A stretch of 64,000 nucleotides of DNA from Bacillota bacterium (GTDB lineage: Bacteria > Bacillota > Limnochordia > Limnochordales > Limnochordaceae): the NCBI GenBank assembly GCA_017577405.1, contig PIUA01000020.1, forward strand, positions 62,001 through 126,000. The letters run 5' to 3'. Below the pieces are notes generated by a model. The model did no database searches. It was not told the origin of the DNA and saw only the letters and a program-made list of their open reading frames with translations. Shown here in pieces: positions 27,533-35,602 of this stretch (the stretch's first letter is position 1; each line of letters starts with the position of its first letter). The translations under genes and the position numbers were made by a program.

Positions 27533-28624
27533 GTGCGGGTGGGGATCGTGGGGGTGGGGCTCATCGGCGGCTCCCTGGGGCTGGCTCTTCGGCGGTTCGG
27601 GGGGGCGGACGCGGTGGTGGGGGTGGTCCCCACCCCCGAGGAAGGCCAGCAGGCCCAAAAGCTGGGCGCGGTGGACGCCTGGTCCGTCACCCCGGAGATC
27701 CTGGCAGGCTGCGAGCTGGTGGTCCTGGCCACCCCTGTGGAGGTGATCCTGCCCGCCCTGGAGCGGGCCCTCCCCCACCTGGACCCGGAGGCCACCGTCA
27801 CCGACGTGGGGAGCATCAAGGCGACCATCTGCCGGGAGGCCCAACGGCTGCTCGCCCCCACGGGGCAGCCGTTCGTGGGTGGCCACCCCATGGCCGGGTC
27901 GGAGAAGGGCGGGGTGGAGGAGGCCGATCCCTACCTGTTCCAGCACGCGGTCTACGTCCTCTGCCCGCCGGCGGACCATCCTCGGCGGGCGGAAGGGGTC
28001 GCCCGGGTGCGGCAGCTGGTGGCCGCGGTGGGAGCGGAGGCCGTCGAGCTGGATCCGGAGGAGCACGATGGGCTGGTCGCGGCGGTGAGCCACCTGCCCC
28101 ACCTGGTGGCCGCCGCCCTGGTCCTCTCCCTGGAGAACCGGCCGTCTCCCTGGACCGACCGCCTGGCCGCCGGGGGGTTTCGGGACACCACCCGGATCGC
28201 CTCGGGCAACCCCCGCCTCTGGCGGGAGATCCTCTTGGGCAACCGGGCGGCGGTTCTGGAGCAGGTGGCCAGCTTCCGGCGAGCCCTGGCCAGGCTGGCC
28301 CAAGCCCTGGAGCAGACCGACGGTGAAGGGTTGGAAGGGCTGCTGGCCGTCGCGGCCCGGCGCCGGGCCCAGGTGACGGCCAACGCGCGGGGGCTCCTCG
28401 CCCCCCACCCGGAGGTGATCGTGCGGGTGCCCGACCAGGTGGGGGCCATCCACCGGGTAACGGGGATCCTGGCCGATGCGGGGATCAATCTGGCTGATAT
28501 CGAGATCCTGCGGGTGCGGGAGGGCGAGGGGGGCAGCCTCCGCCTCGCCCTGGAATCGGAGGCCGATCGGGACCGAGCCTGCCGCCTCCTGGAGGCGGCG
28601 GGCTACTGGGCCCGGAGCCGCTGA
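27533..28624 (+). CDS. tyrA: Prephenate (or arogenate) dehydrogenase with C-terminal ACT domain
   Basis: 363-residue TyrA. The NAD-binding loop is VGIVGVGLIGGSLGLAL, followed by DVGSIKATI, the HPMAGSEKGGVEEA catalytic block, SHLPHLVAAALV and FRDTTRIASGNPRLW. The last 70 residues form an ACT domain (VRVPDQVGAIHRVTGILADA) expected to sense tyrosine. It starts with GTG at 27533 after GGGAGG, five bases beyond aroF. Together with the fusion gene and aroF it forms a chorismate-to-tyrosine unit. Confidence 0.94.
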   Translation: MRVGIVGVGLIGGSLGLALRRFGGADAVVGVVPTPEEGQQAQKLGAVDAWSVTPEILAGCELVVLATPVEVILPALERALPHLDPEATVTDVGSIKATICREAQRLLAPTGQPFVGGHPMAGSEKGGVEEADPYLFQHAVYVLCPPADHPRRAEGVARVRQLVAAVGAEAVELDPEEHDGLVAAVSHLPHLVAAALVLSLENRPSPWTDRLAAGGFRDTTRIASGNPRLWREILLGNRAAVLEQVASFRRALARLAQALEQTDGEGLEGLLAVAARRRAQVTANARGLLAPHPEVIVRVPDQVGAIHRVTGILADAGINLADIEILRVREGEGGSLRLALESEADRDRACRLLEAAGYWARSR

Positions 28625-28704
28625 GGCCCGGGCGGGGGTCGGGACGCCCGCGGCAGGTCTTGGCAGCCCGCCCTCGAATGAAGTGGGACGGGAGGCGTTC
28701 CTGT

Positions 28705-29463
28705 GTGAACCATCGCTTCCGGATAGCCATCGACGGTCCGGCCGGGGCGGGGAAGAGCACCGTCGCCCGCCGCCTGGCCCAGCGGCTCGGCTTCCTCTAC
28801 ATCGACACCGGGGCCATGTACCGGGCCCTCACCCTGAAGGCCTTGGAGGTGGGCGCCCGGTGGGATGATCCCGAGGCCCTCGCCCAGCTGGCGCGGGAGA
28901 GCCGGATTGAGCTGGTGCCCGCCCCGGAGACGTCCCGGGGCATCCGGGTCTTTTTGGATGGCCGGGAGGTGACCGAGGCGGTCCGGGCCCCTGAGGTGGG
29001 GCGGCATGTCTCCAAGCTCGCGGCCGTTCCCCAGGTGCGGGAGGTCATGGTGGAGCAGCAGCGGGCCCTGGCCGCCCAGGGCGGGGTGGTGATGGATGGT
29101 CGGGATGTGGGGAGCGTCATCCTCCCCGATGCGGAGCTGAAGATCTTCCTCACCGCCACCCCCGAGGAGCGGGCCCGGCGCCGGTGGCTCGAGCTGCAGG
29201 CGCAAGGGTATGCCGTCACGTGGGACGAGGTGGTCCGCGACGTGACCGAGCGGGACCGGCTCGACGCGACACGGACGACAGCCCCTCTGCGTAAGATGCC
29301 GGACGCGATCGAGGTGGAAACGACGGGCAGGGACGTGGAGACGGTAGTGGAAGAGATTCTCCGTCTGGCGAGAGGGGGCGGACGGCATGCTCTACCGGAT
29401 GCTCAAACCCCTGGTGAAGCGTCTCCTTTGGGCTTTCTTCCGGGTGGACCTGATCGGCGCTGA
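28705..29463 (+). CDS. cmk: Cytidylate kinase
   Basis: Phosphorylates CMP and dCMP. It has the P-loop IDGPAGAGKSTVARRLA, LYIDTGAMYRALTLKAL, the DGRDVGSVILPDAELKIFLTA block cut here to DGRDVGSVILPDAEL, and RDRLDATRTTAPL. I choose the GTG at 28705 after GGGAGG. The 252-residue chain is about 28 residues longer than usual: the tail after EEILRLARG overlaps the plsC start by 77 bases and is not family-like. It precedes plsC and the S1 protein gene, the common Bacillota order. Confidence 0.93.
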   Translation: MNHRFRIAIDGPAGAGKSTVARRLAQRLGFLYIDTGAMYRALTLKALEVGARWDDPEALAQLARESRIELVPAPETSRGIRVFLDGREVTEAVRAPEVGRHVSKLAAVPQVREVMVEQQRALAAQGGVVMDGRDVGSVILPDAELKIFLTATPEERARRRWLELQAQGYAVTWDEVVRDVTERDRLDATRTTAPLRKMPDAIEVETTGRDVETVVEEILRLARGGGRHALPDAQTPGEASPLGFLPGGPDRR

Positions 29464-29992
29464 GCGGATCCCTTCGGAAGGACCCGCCATTCTCGCCGCC
29501 AACCACGTCAGCTGGCTGGACGCCATCCTCCTGGCCCTGGTGGCCGACCGGCCCATTCACATGGTGGCCAAGCAGGAACTCTTCCGCATTCCCGTGATCG
29601 GCTTCATCCTCCGTCGTGCCTACGTGATGGAAGCCCACCGGGACGGTTCGGACTACGTGCTCCTTCGGCGGGCCCTTCAGCTCCTCCGGGACGGCCACCT
29701 GGTGGGCCTGTTTCCCGAGGGGACCCGCAGCCGGACCGGCCAGCTCCAAAAGCCCCGGGGCGGTGTGGCGTTGCTCGCCTTCCACGCCAACGCGCCCGTC
29801 ATCCCCGTGGCCGTTCGGGGGACGGACCAGGTCTACGAGAAGGGGTGGCTCTGGCGCCCCCGTCCCGTCCGGATGGTGGTGGGCCAACCCCTCACCTTGG
29901 GCCAGCGTCGGGGCCGGGTGGGCCGGCAGGAACTGAACGAGGCGAGTGGCCGTATTATGGGTGCCATCTCCTCCCTCTTGGAAGCCATGTGA
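29387..29992 (+). CDS. plsC: 1-acyl-sn-glycerol-3-phosphate acyltransferase
   Basis: Membrane-associated acyltransferase that makes phosphatidic acid. The 201-residue protein has the HX4D motif in NHVSWLD (His40, Asp45) and the substrate motif FPEGTRS (109-115), with an amphipathic, hydrophobic N-terminus (LVKRLLWAFFRVDLIG). The ATG at 29387 lies inside the cmk frame. Its family assignment rests on these motifs. Confidence 0.94.
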   Translation: MLYRMLKPLVKRLLWAFFRVDLIGAERIPSEGPAILAANHVSWLDAILLALVADRPIHMVAKQELFRIPVIGFILRRAYVMEAHRDGSDYVLLRRALQLLRDGHLVGLFPEGTRSRTGQLQKPRGGVALLAFHANAPVIPVAVRGTDQVYEKGWLWRPRPVRMVVGQPLTLGQRRGRVGRQELNEASGRIMGAISSLLEAM

Positions 29993-30251
29993 AGGGGCAG
30001 TTGGAGGCGGGTGTCGCCCTTTAGGGAGGAATCGCACGGTTAAGGACGAATACTACCGCGCGCGTGTGCCCATAGGGAAGGTCCCGGAGGGCCGGCCCTG
30101 GGCACCGGGACGCCTCGCAGGCCGCGCCCGAGGAGCCCGAACTTTGAGGCGCTTTTGGCTGTGACGAGGGTGGATACGGGAGTTGCTGCGGCAGACGGAC
30201 CGCCCCCAGGGGTGGCCGTCATTTGTGTCGCGGAGTAGGGGGACGAGTCAG
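29993..30251 (+). other. plsC to S1-protein intergenic region
   Basis: A 259-base gap. I see no gene, RNA or strong promoter. ispH, which sits here in several Bacillota, is absent. The AGGGGG site at 30237-30242 serves the S1-protein ATG at 30252. Confidence 0.4.
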
Positions 30252-31775
30252 ATGGCTGAATCGGACGAGAAGCGCGAGAGGGAGCAGCTGGCCGCTCAGG
30301 AAGGGCCGGCCGAAGCTGGGACGGCGCCTGACGGTATGGAGCTGGACGCGGCTCAGGCTGAGGCGGCCGTGGCGGGCGTGGGGGAGCAAAGCACCGGTGA
30401 TGCCCAGCCCGCGGCCCAGCAGGAGGTGCCCCAGGAGGACCAGGGGGCTGCCGCCGAGACTGAGGCGCGGGAGGCACCAGCGGCCGCGGCCCAGGCTGCT
30501 GACGACGCCCGTGAGGAGGCCGCATCCCGGGAGGAGGCCCTCAACGGCACAGCGGTTGCCGAGAACGCCACCCAACCGGAGGGTGAGGCGACGGCGTCGT
30601 GGATCGACCATCCCAGCTTTGAGCCCTTGAGTGCGGGGCAGATCGTCCGTGGTCATGTGGCCCAGGTGAACGACGATGAGGTGTTGGTCGATGTGGGCTA
30701 CAAGACCGAAGGCCGCATCCCCCTGCACGAGCTCAACATCCCGCGGGATAAGAAGCCTTCCGATGTCTTCCAGCCCGGCGACGAGATCGATGTCTTCGTC
30801 ATCAAAGTGGAGGACGCCGAGGGGACCATCCTGCTCTCCAAGCGGCGGGCCGATTACCGCCTGGTCTGGGAGAAGCTGGAGCGCCATTTCAAGTCCGGCG
30901 AACCCTTGGAGGCCAGGGTGACCGAGCGGGTGAAGGGCGGGCTCTTGGTGGATGTAGGGGTCCGGGGCTTCCTGCCCGCCTCCCACGTGGACGTCCGCTA
31001 TGTGGAGGATCTGGAGAAGTTTGTCGGCCAGACCCTCCGCCTGAAGGTGATCGAGATTGATCGCCAGCGCAACAACGTGGTCCTCTCCCGCCGGGAAGTG
31101 GTGGAGAAGGAGCTGGAGGCCATCCGCCAGCAGGCCCTCGAGGCCCTGGAGGCCGGGTCCATCGCCGAGGGCGTGGTCCGGCGGATCACCGACTTCGGCG
31201 CCTTCGTCGAGCTGGAGAACCACCTGGAGGGGCTCCTCCATGTCTCGGAGATGGCCTGGAGCCGGGTCCGGCATCCCAAGGACGTGGTCAAGGAAGGCCA
31301 GAAGGTGAAGGTAAAGGTCCTCTCCGTCGATGTGGAGCGGGGTCGGATCTCCTTGAGCCTGAAGGCGGCCCAGCCCGATCCGTGGGAGACCATCACCGAC
31401 CGCTACCAGATCGGCGAGCTGGTGACGGGCGAGGTGACCCGCACCGTCGACTTCGGCGCCTTCGTCAAGCTGGAGGATGGTGTCGAGGGTCTGGTTCACA
31501 TCTCCCAGCTGGCCCACCGGCACGTGGACGATCCCACAGAGGTGGTCTCACCCGGCGACCAGGTGACGGTCAAGGTGATCAGCCTCGATCCCAAGGCCCG
31601 GCGGATCGGCCTCTCCCTCAAGGAGGCCCAGGAGGACGAGGAGCGGCTCCGCACCTCCCAGTTCAACCAGAGCCAGCGGGAGACGCTGAAGCTGGGCGAC
31701 GTCTTCGGCAACCTCCACGAGCTTCTGGAGGAACAACGGGCAGCAGAGCGGGTGGAGAGCTCGCCGGAGAACTGA
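30252..31775 (+). CDS. rpsA: Ribosomal protein S1-like protein with four S1 domains
   Basis: RNA-binding protein of 507 residues. The first about 110 residues are an alanine- and glutamate-rich acidic extension with low complexity. Four S1 motifs follow: GQIVRGHVAQVNDDEVLVDV, EARVTERVKGGLLVDVGVRG, GSIAEGVVRRITDFGAFVEL and GELVTGEVTRTVDFGAFVKL. In Bacillota such proteins replace the six-domain S1 or act as general RNA chaperones. I use the ATG at 30252 rather than an upstream codon at 30183. A strong terminator follows. Confidence 0.93.
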   Translation: MAESDEKREREQLAAQEGPAEAGTAPDGMELDAAQAEAAVAGVGEQSTGDAQPAAQQEVPQEDQGAAAETEAREAPAAAAQAADDAREEAASREEALNGTAVAENATQPEGEATASWIDHPSFEPLSAGQIVRGHVAQVNDDEVLVDVGYKTEGRIPLHELNIPRDKKPSDVFQPGDEIDVFVIKVEDAEGTILLSKRRADYRLVWEKLERHFKSGEPLEARVTERVKGGLLVDVGVRGFLPASHVDVRYVEDLEKFVGQTLRLKVIEIDRQRNNVVLSRREVVEKELEAIRQQALEALEAGSIAEGVVRRITDFGAFVELENHLEGLLHVSEMAWSRVRHPKDVVKEGQKVKVKVLSVDVERGRISLSLKAAQPDPWETITDRYQIGELVTGEVTRTVDFGAFVKLEDGVEGLVHISQLAHRHVDDPTEVVSPGDQVTVKVISLDPKARRIGLSLKEAQEDEERLRTSQFNQSQRETLKLGDVFGNLHELLEEQRAAERVESSPEN

Positions 31776-31802
31776 CCCGGCTCCATCTCCCCCCAAGAGT
31801 GA

Positions 31803-31832
31803 GCGGGCGTGCTGAGGCACGCCCGCTTTTTT
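31803..31832 (+). terminator. Rho-independent terminator after the S1-protein gene
   Basis: Perfect 10-base arms GCGGGCGTGC (31803-31812) and GCACGCCCGC (31817-31826) with a TGAG loop and six T residues. This closes the aromatic/cmk/plsC/S1 transcription unit. Confidence 0.95.
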
Positions 31833-31962
31833 GTGCCCGCTCCTGGTCCGCGCCCCAGGCATCCCCAGCGGCATAGGCCCGGACGCCCGGGCCAAGCTAA
31901 CAGGTGCTGGGCTGGCTCCCCCACACGGGGACGGACGGGCCCCTTTGGGAGGCGATGGACCG

Positions 31963-32706
31963 ATGCCGCTGGGCTTGATGGTGCTTCTTGGGGTGGCAGC
32001 CCTGATCTTCTTCGGGGCCGCCCACCGGGTGCTGGACCGGCTGTACCTGACGGATTTCCAAGCCCTGCTCCTGGTCGCCCTGGTGGCGGCAGGCAGCTTC
32101 ATTGACCTTCCCATCCCGGCAGCCCGGGCCCAGCTCACCGTCAACGTCGGGGGGGCGCTCATCCCCTTGGGCCTTGCCATCTACGTCCTGGCCCGGGCCG
32201 GCAGCGTGCTGGAACGCTGGCGGGCCCTGATCGCCGCCGCGGTGACGGGGACCACCCTTTGGGCCGTCGGGCGTCTGACGGACTTCGAGCCCGGGTTCGG
32301 CGACTGGCTGGATCCCCTCTGGCTGGTGGGGCTGATCGGGGGCGGGGTCGCCTACCTGACGGGCCGCTCCCGGCGGGGGGCCTTCATCGCGGCCACCCTG
32401 GGCGTGCTGGCCTTGGACGCCATCCATCTGGCCCAGGCCCTGGGCGCCCCGGGGCCCGCCCGGGTGGCCGTTGGCGGTGCAGGCGCCTTTGACGCGGTGG
32501 TGGTCGCGGGCGTGCTGGCCACCGGATTGGCCGAGGTGGTGGGGGAGGGCGTGGAGCGGCTCCAAGGGGGGCCCGATACCGGCCCCGGCCGGCCCCAGGC
32601 TCTCTTCACCGAGGGCGGGCCCGTCCGCGACGACACGCCTGGCGGAGCGCCCGGGGGCCAGCGGCGCGGGGGCGATGGGAGCGGGGAAGGGGAGGGAGCC
32701 CAGTGA
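31963..32706 (+). CDS. DUF1614 membrane protein
   Basis: 247-residue membrane protein with about seven hydrophobic segments. It shows the DUF1614 landmark INVGGALIP-like block (here VNVGGALIPLGLAIYVLARA) after a loop DLPIPAARAQ, and later ALDAIHLAQALG. The C-terminus is glycine/arginine-rich and disordered. The ATG at 31963 follows GGGAGGCGATGGACCG. It overlaps spoIIP as GTGA, suggesting expression during engulfment, but its role is unknown. Confidence 0.82.
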   Translation: MPLGLMVLLGVAALIFFGAAHRVLDRLYLTDFQALLLVALVAAGSFIDLPIPAARAQLTVNVGGALIPLGLAIYVLARAGSVLERWRALIAAAVTGTTLWAVGRLTDFEPGFGDWLDPLWLVGLIGGGVAYLTGRSRRGAFIAATLGVLALDAIHLAQALGAPGPARVAVGGAGAFDAVVVAGVLATGLAEVVGEGVERLQGGPDTGPGRPQALFTEGGPVRDDTPGGAPGGQRRGGDGSGEGEGAQ

Positions 32707-33908
32707 GTGCCGATGGACGGAGGAACCAGTGGGCCTGGCTGCTCCTGCTGAGCCTGGTGCTGGCTGCGCCGGCCTTGTGGGCCGCCACCCGGGGGCCCTT
32801 GATCGACCGGGCGGCCCTGCCGCCGCTCCCGGCCGGGGTCCAGGAGGAGCTGGGCGAGCGGATCGACGGCGGGTACTACACCTTAGTCGACACGGCGGGC
32901 CAGGAGGTGACCAAGACAGCCTGGATCCTGGCGCCTGGCGACAGCTACATTGACGAGGCGAACCGGCTCTACCGGGTGCTCGCGGTGGAGGGGGATCGGG
33001 TCCGGGTGGAGGAGGCGGGGCAGGCCGAGATGCCCGATCCCGCCCAGATCCGGGCCGAGGCCAGCCGCGCCCCTTCGTTCTTGGCCTCCCTGGCCCAGTT
33101 CTTGGGCCTGGCCCAGCGGCCCAACCGGGTGATCGGCATCTACCACACCCACAGCGATGAGTCCTACGTCCCCACCAGCGGCACCGAGTCCAAGTGGACG
33201 GGGGACATCTACCAGGTGGGGCGGGTCCTGCGGGACGCCCTGGAGGAGGCAGGCTACGAGGTCCACTGGTCGGAGAACAACCACAACCCCCACGACGGCC
33301 AGGCCTACCTCCGCTCCCGGCGGACCGCGGCCCAACTCCTCCGGCACCGGCCCGGGACCCTGATCGACATCCACCGGGACGCCATCCCCGACCCAGACCT
33401 CTACCGCACCGAACACCAGGGCGACTCCCTCGCCCGAGTCCGGCTGGTGGTGGGCCGGCAGAACGCCAACCAGGAAGCCAACCTGGAGTACGCCAAGCGG
33501 CTCAAAGCTCTGGCGGACGACGAGTACCCCGGGCTGGTCAAGGGAATCTTCATGGCCCGGGGCAACTACAATCAGGACCTGGGCCCCAACACCATCCTTC
33601 TGGAGTTCGGCACCCACACCCTCACCCTGGCTGAGGCGGAGAAGGCGGCCCAGCTCTTCGCCAAGGTGATCCCCGCCGCCGCGGGGCTGGCTCCGGGCAC
33701 GGGCGGTTCGGCCCAGACCGACCAGGGATCGGCGGGCTGGCGGTGGGTGCTCTGGCTGGTGCTGGCCGTCGCCGGTGGGCTCATCGCTTTCGTCCTGCTG
33801 AACAAGGGGGGGCGGATGGGCAAGGCGTTCAGCCGAGCCGGAGCCGGTATGGAGGTTGCCGAGGAGCTGGCCCCCCACCCGGCCGATGACGAGGACGGGA
33901 GGCGGTGA
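32703..33908 (+). CDS. spoIIP: Stage II sporulation protein P
   Basis: Peptidoglycan amidase/endopeptidase of the engulfment DMP complex. The 401-residue protein has an N-terminal membrane segment (residues 10-28), the catalytic-domain motif IGIYHTHSDESYVP (His148, His150), LIDIHRDAIPD and ILLEFGTHTLTLAEAEKAAQ. An additional C-terminal transmembrane helix (WVLWLVLAVAGGLIAFVLL) is present. It starts with GTG in the DUF1614 stop and is followed by the YIEGIA gene. Confidence 0.95.
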   Translation: MSADGRRNQWAWLLLLSLVLAAPALWAATRGPLIDRAALPPLPAGVQEELGERIDGGYYTLVDTAGQEVTKTAWILAPGDSYIDEANRLYRVLAVEGDRVRVEEAGQAEMPDPAQIRAEASRAPSFLASLAQFLGLAQRPNRVIGIYHTHSDESYVPTSGTESKWTGDIYQVGRVLRDALEEAGYEVHWSENNHNPHDGQAYLRSRRTAAQLLRHRPGTLIDIHRDAIPDPDLYRTEHQGDSLARVRLVVGRQNANQEANLEYAKRLKALADDEYPGLVKGIFMARGNYNQDLGPNTILLEFGTHTLTLAEAEKAAQLFAKVIPAAAGLAPGTGGSAQTDQGSAGWRWVLWLVLAVAGGLIAFVLLNKGGRMGKAFSRAGAGMEVAEELAPHPADDEDGRR

Positions 33909-33911
33909 GGC

Positions 33912-34850
33912 GTGGGCCTGCCCCTGCTCATCGGCACCCTCCTGGGGTCCCTGGCACGCTTCTCCGCCCTCCGGGTCGATTACCGCCAGTACCCAAGCTA
34001 CCCCCAAGGCTACGTCATCCACACGGCCCTGGGGATCCTCGGGGCCTTTCTGGGCACCGCCGGCCCTCTGGCCCTGGCCCTGGGAGACTTCACCGCGGCC
34101 TCCTTCCTCGCGGTGGCCGCCTCCCAGTTTCGGGAGATCCGGGATGTGGAGCGCCAAACCCTCCAGGCCCTGGAACAGACCGAGTTGGTCCCCCGGGGAA
34201 CAGGGTACATCGAGGGGATCGCCCGGGTCTTTGAGGCCCGGAACTACCTGGCCATGGCGGCGGGGCTCCTCTTCAGCCTGGGCTACCTGGCCGGCGAAGC
34301 CCTAGCCGCCGGCCCCCTGGCCGCCCTCGGTGAGCGGTGGAGCGGGCTTCTGGTGGGCATCCCCCTCTCCCTCGTCGCCTGGGTGCGGCTGGAGCGGTAC
34401 ACCCGGGGCCCCCGGGTGGCCGACCTGGCCGATGTGGTCCCGGCTCCCATCGAATTCGACGGCCCCATGCTGACCGTGGCCGGAGTGGCGGTGATGAACG
34501 TGGGCTGGGGGCCGGCCCGGGAACGGTACCTGAAGGAGGGCCTGGCGGCGGAGATCCGCCCTCGCAGCGCCGCTGCCAAAGCGACCCTGGCCAACCTGGG
34601 GCAGCGGCAGGCCATCGCCCACGACGTCATGGCCCTGATCGGCTCCCAGCACGATGTGGACGAGCCCGAGTTTACCCCCCTTATCCGGCGGCGGGCCGAC
34701 GGAACCCTCGTTCTGGCCATCCTGCCCGCGGAGCGGGATGTGGACGCCTTCCTGGCCGCCATCCGCCAAGTGCCCGTGCTGGAGGGCTCGGTCCGGAAGC
34801 CCCTCCAATCCCCGGTGGGCCGGTACCTGAAAGGGGAGCGGCCTGAATGA
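33912..34850 (+). CDS. YIEGIA family membrane protein
   Basis: 312 residues carrying the family-naming motif in GTGYIEGIARVFEARNY. The N-terminal half is membrane-associated (LLIGTLLGSLARFSAL, FLGTAGPLALALG, MAAGLLFSLGYLAGEALA) and the C-terminal half is soluble. The family is restricted to spore formers and has no assigned biochemistry that I know of. The GTG start lies four bases after spoIIP, and the stop overlaps the next small gene as ATGA. Confidence 0.88.
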   Translation: MGLPLLIGTLLGSLARFSALRVDYRQYPSYPQGYVIHTALGILGAFLGTAGPLALALGDFTAASFLAVAASQFREIRDVERQTLQALEQTELVPRGTGYIEGIARVFEARNYLAMAAGLLFSLGYLAGEALAAGPLAALGERWSGLLVGIPLSLVAWVRLERYTRGPRVADLADVVPAPIEFDGPMLTVAGVAVMNVGWGPARERYLKEGLAAEIRPRSAAAKATLANLGQRQAIAHDVMALIGSQHDVDEPEFTPLIRRRADGTLVLAILPAERDVDAFLAAIRQVPVLEGSVRKPLQSPVGRYLKGERPE

Positions 34851-35044
34851 ACCGCTCCCAGAACGGCGTGGACATCGTAGCCGTCATCACCACCAACCCC
34901 GACCGGGCCCAGGGGGGCGGGGCGACGGTCCTCATCGCCCGGGACCGGGCGGATATGGAGCAGATCGCCTTCCGCACCGCCAAGCTGGTGAAGGGGATGG
35001 TCCACGAGCTGGCGGAGGATCTCTGGATCGTTGCCGTCCACTAG
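34847..35044 (+). CDS. Small protein coupled to YIEGIA
   Basis: 65-residue soluble protein (VDIVAVITTNPDRAQGGGAT ... MVHELAEDLWIVAVH). From memory, proteins of this type are listed as a capping-complex subunit for YIEGIA; I cannot confirm this here. Its ATG sits in the YIEGIA stop, so the two should be made in similar amounts. No motif gives a function. Confidence 0.8.
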   Translation: MNRSQNGVDIVAVITTNPDRAQGGGATVLIARDRADMEQIAFRTAKLVKGMVHELAEDLWIVAVH

Positions 35045-35588
35045 CGGGTGGGTGATCTACAGCTGCTACGGGGGGAACCATACCTCACCCCTGGCCGCCG
35101 GCCTCCACCTGGGCCTCATCCCCCGGGGCCGCCCCCTCACCCTGGCCGCGCTCCGGCGGCTGCCCCCCTTTGACCGGCAGACCAACCGGGACCTGGGTCG
35201 CCTGGTGCCGTGGGGTCCGGGCCCTTTCGGCCACCAGGTGGCCACGGTGGGCCATGGGGGCCAGCCCGCCCTGGTCCGCACCGCCATCCTCTCGGCCCTG
35301 GGGGCAGGGATGCCCGCGCCTCCGGGACCCGTCCTCTGGGTGGACCTCTACGACCTCCTCACACCCCTCTTGCGGGTGGGCGGGCTGCTCTCCCGCCGGC
35401 TGGGCTGGGTCGGCCCGGGCCAGGCCTTGATCGTCCGGGCCTTGGAAGGGATCCGGCCGAGGCTGGAGCGGCGGGTGGCCGGGGTGCTGGCGGAGCTGGC
35501 CCGCCAGGCGGGATTCGCCCGGGTCCTAAGCCCAGATGGTTCGGCCGGCCAGGTATGGTATACTCGTCCTCAGCCGGATGAGGGGTAG
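35031..35588 (+). CDS. DUF3189 family protein
   Basis: 185 residues beginning WVIYSCYGGNHTSPLAAGLH, the DUF3189 N-terminal pattern (CYGG-H-S ... AA-IHLG), and containing RTAILSALG and LWVDLYD. Start choice is uncertain: TTG at 35031 (with a distant GGAGG) or GTG at 35052; the first overlaps the small YIEGIA partner gene by 14 bases. Spore-former restricted and of unknown function. A TATACT (35559-35564) inside its 3' end may be a -10 for der. Confidence 0.8.
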   Translation: MPSTSGWVIYSCYGGNHTSPLAAGLHLGLIPRGRPLTLAALRRLPPFDRQTNRDLGRLVPWGPGPFGHQVATVGHGGQPALVRTAILSALGAGMPAPPGPVLWVDLYDLLTPLLRVGGLLSRRLGWVGPGQALIVRALEGIRPRLERRVAGVLAELARQAGFARVLSPDGSAGQVWYTRPQPDEG

Positions 35589-35602
35589 GAGGAGGGAGTA
35601 CG

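Noticed and set aside
30183-30251. Upstream extension of the S1 protein start to 30183
   Set aside because: The added 23 residues are not family-like, and a good ribosome-binding site precedes the ATG at 30252.
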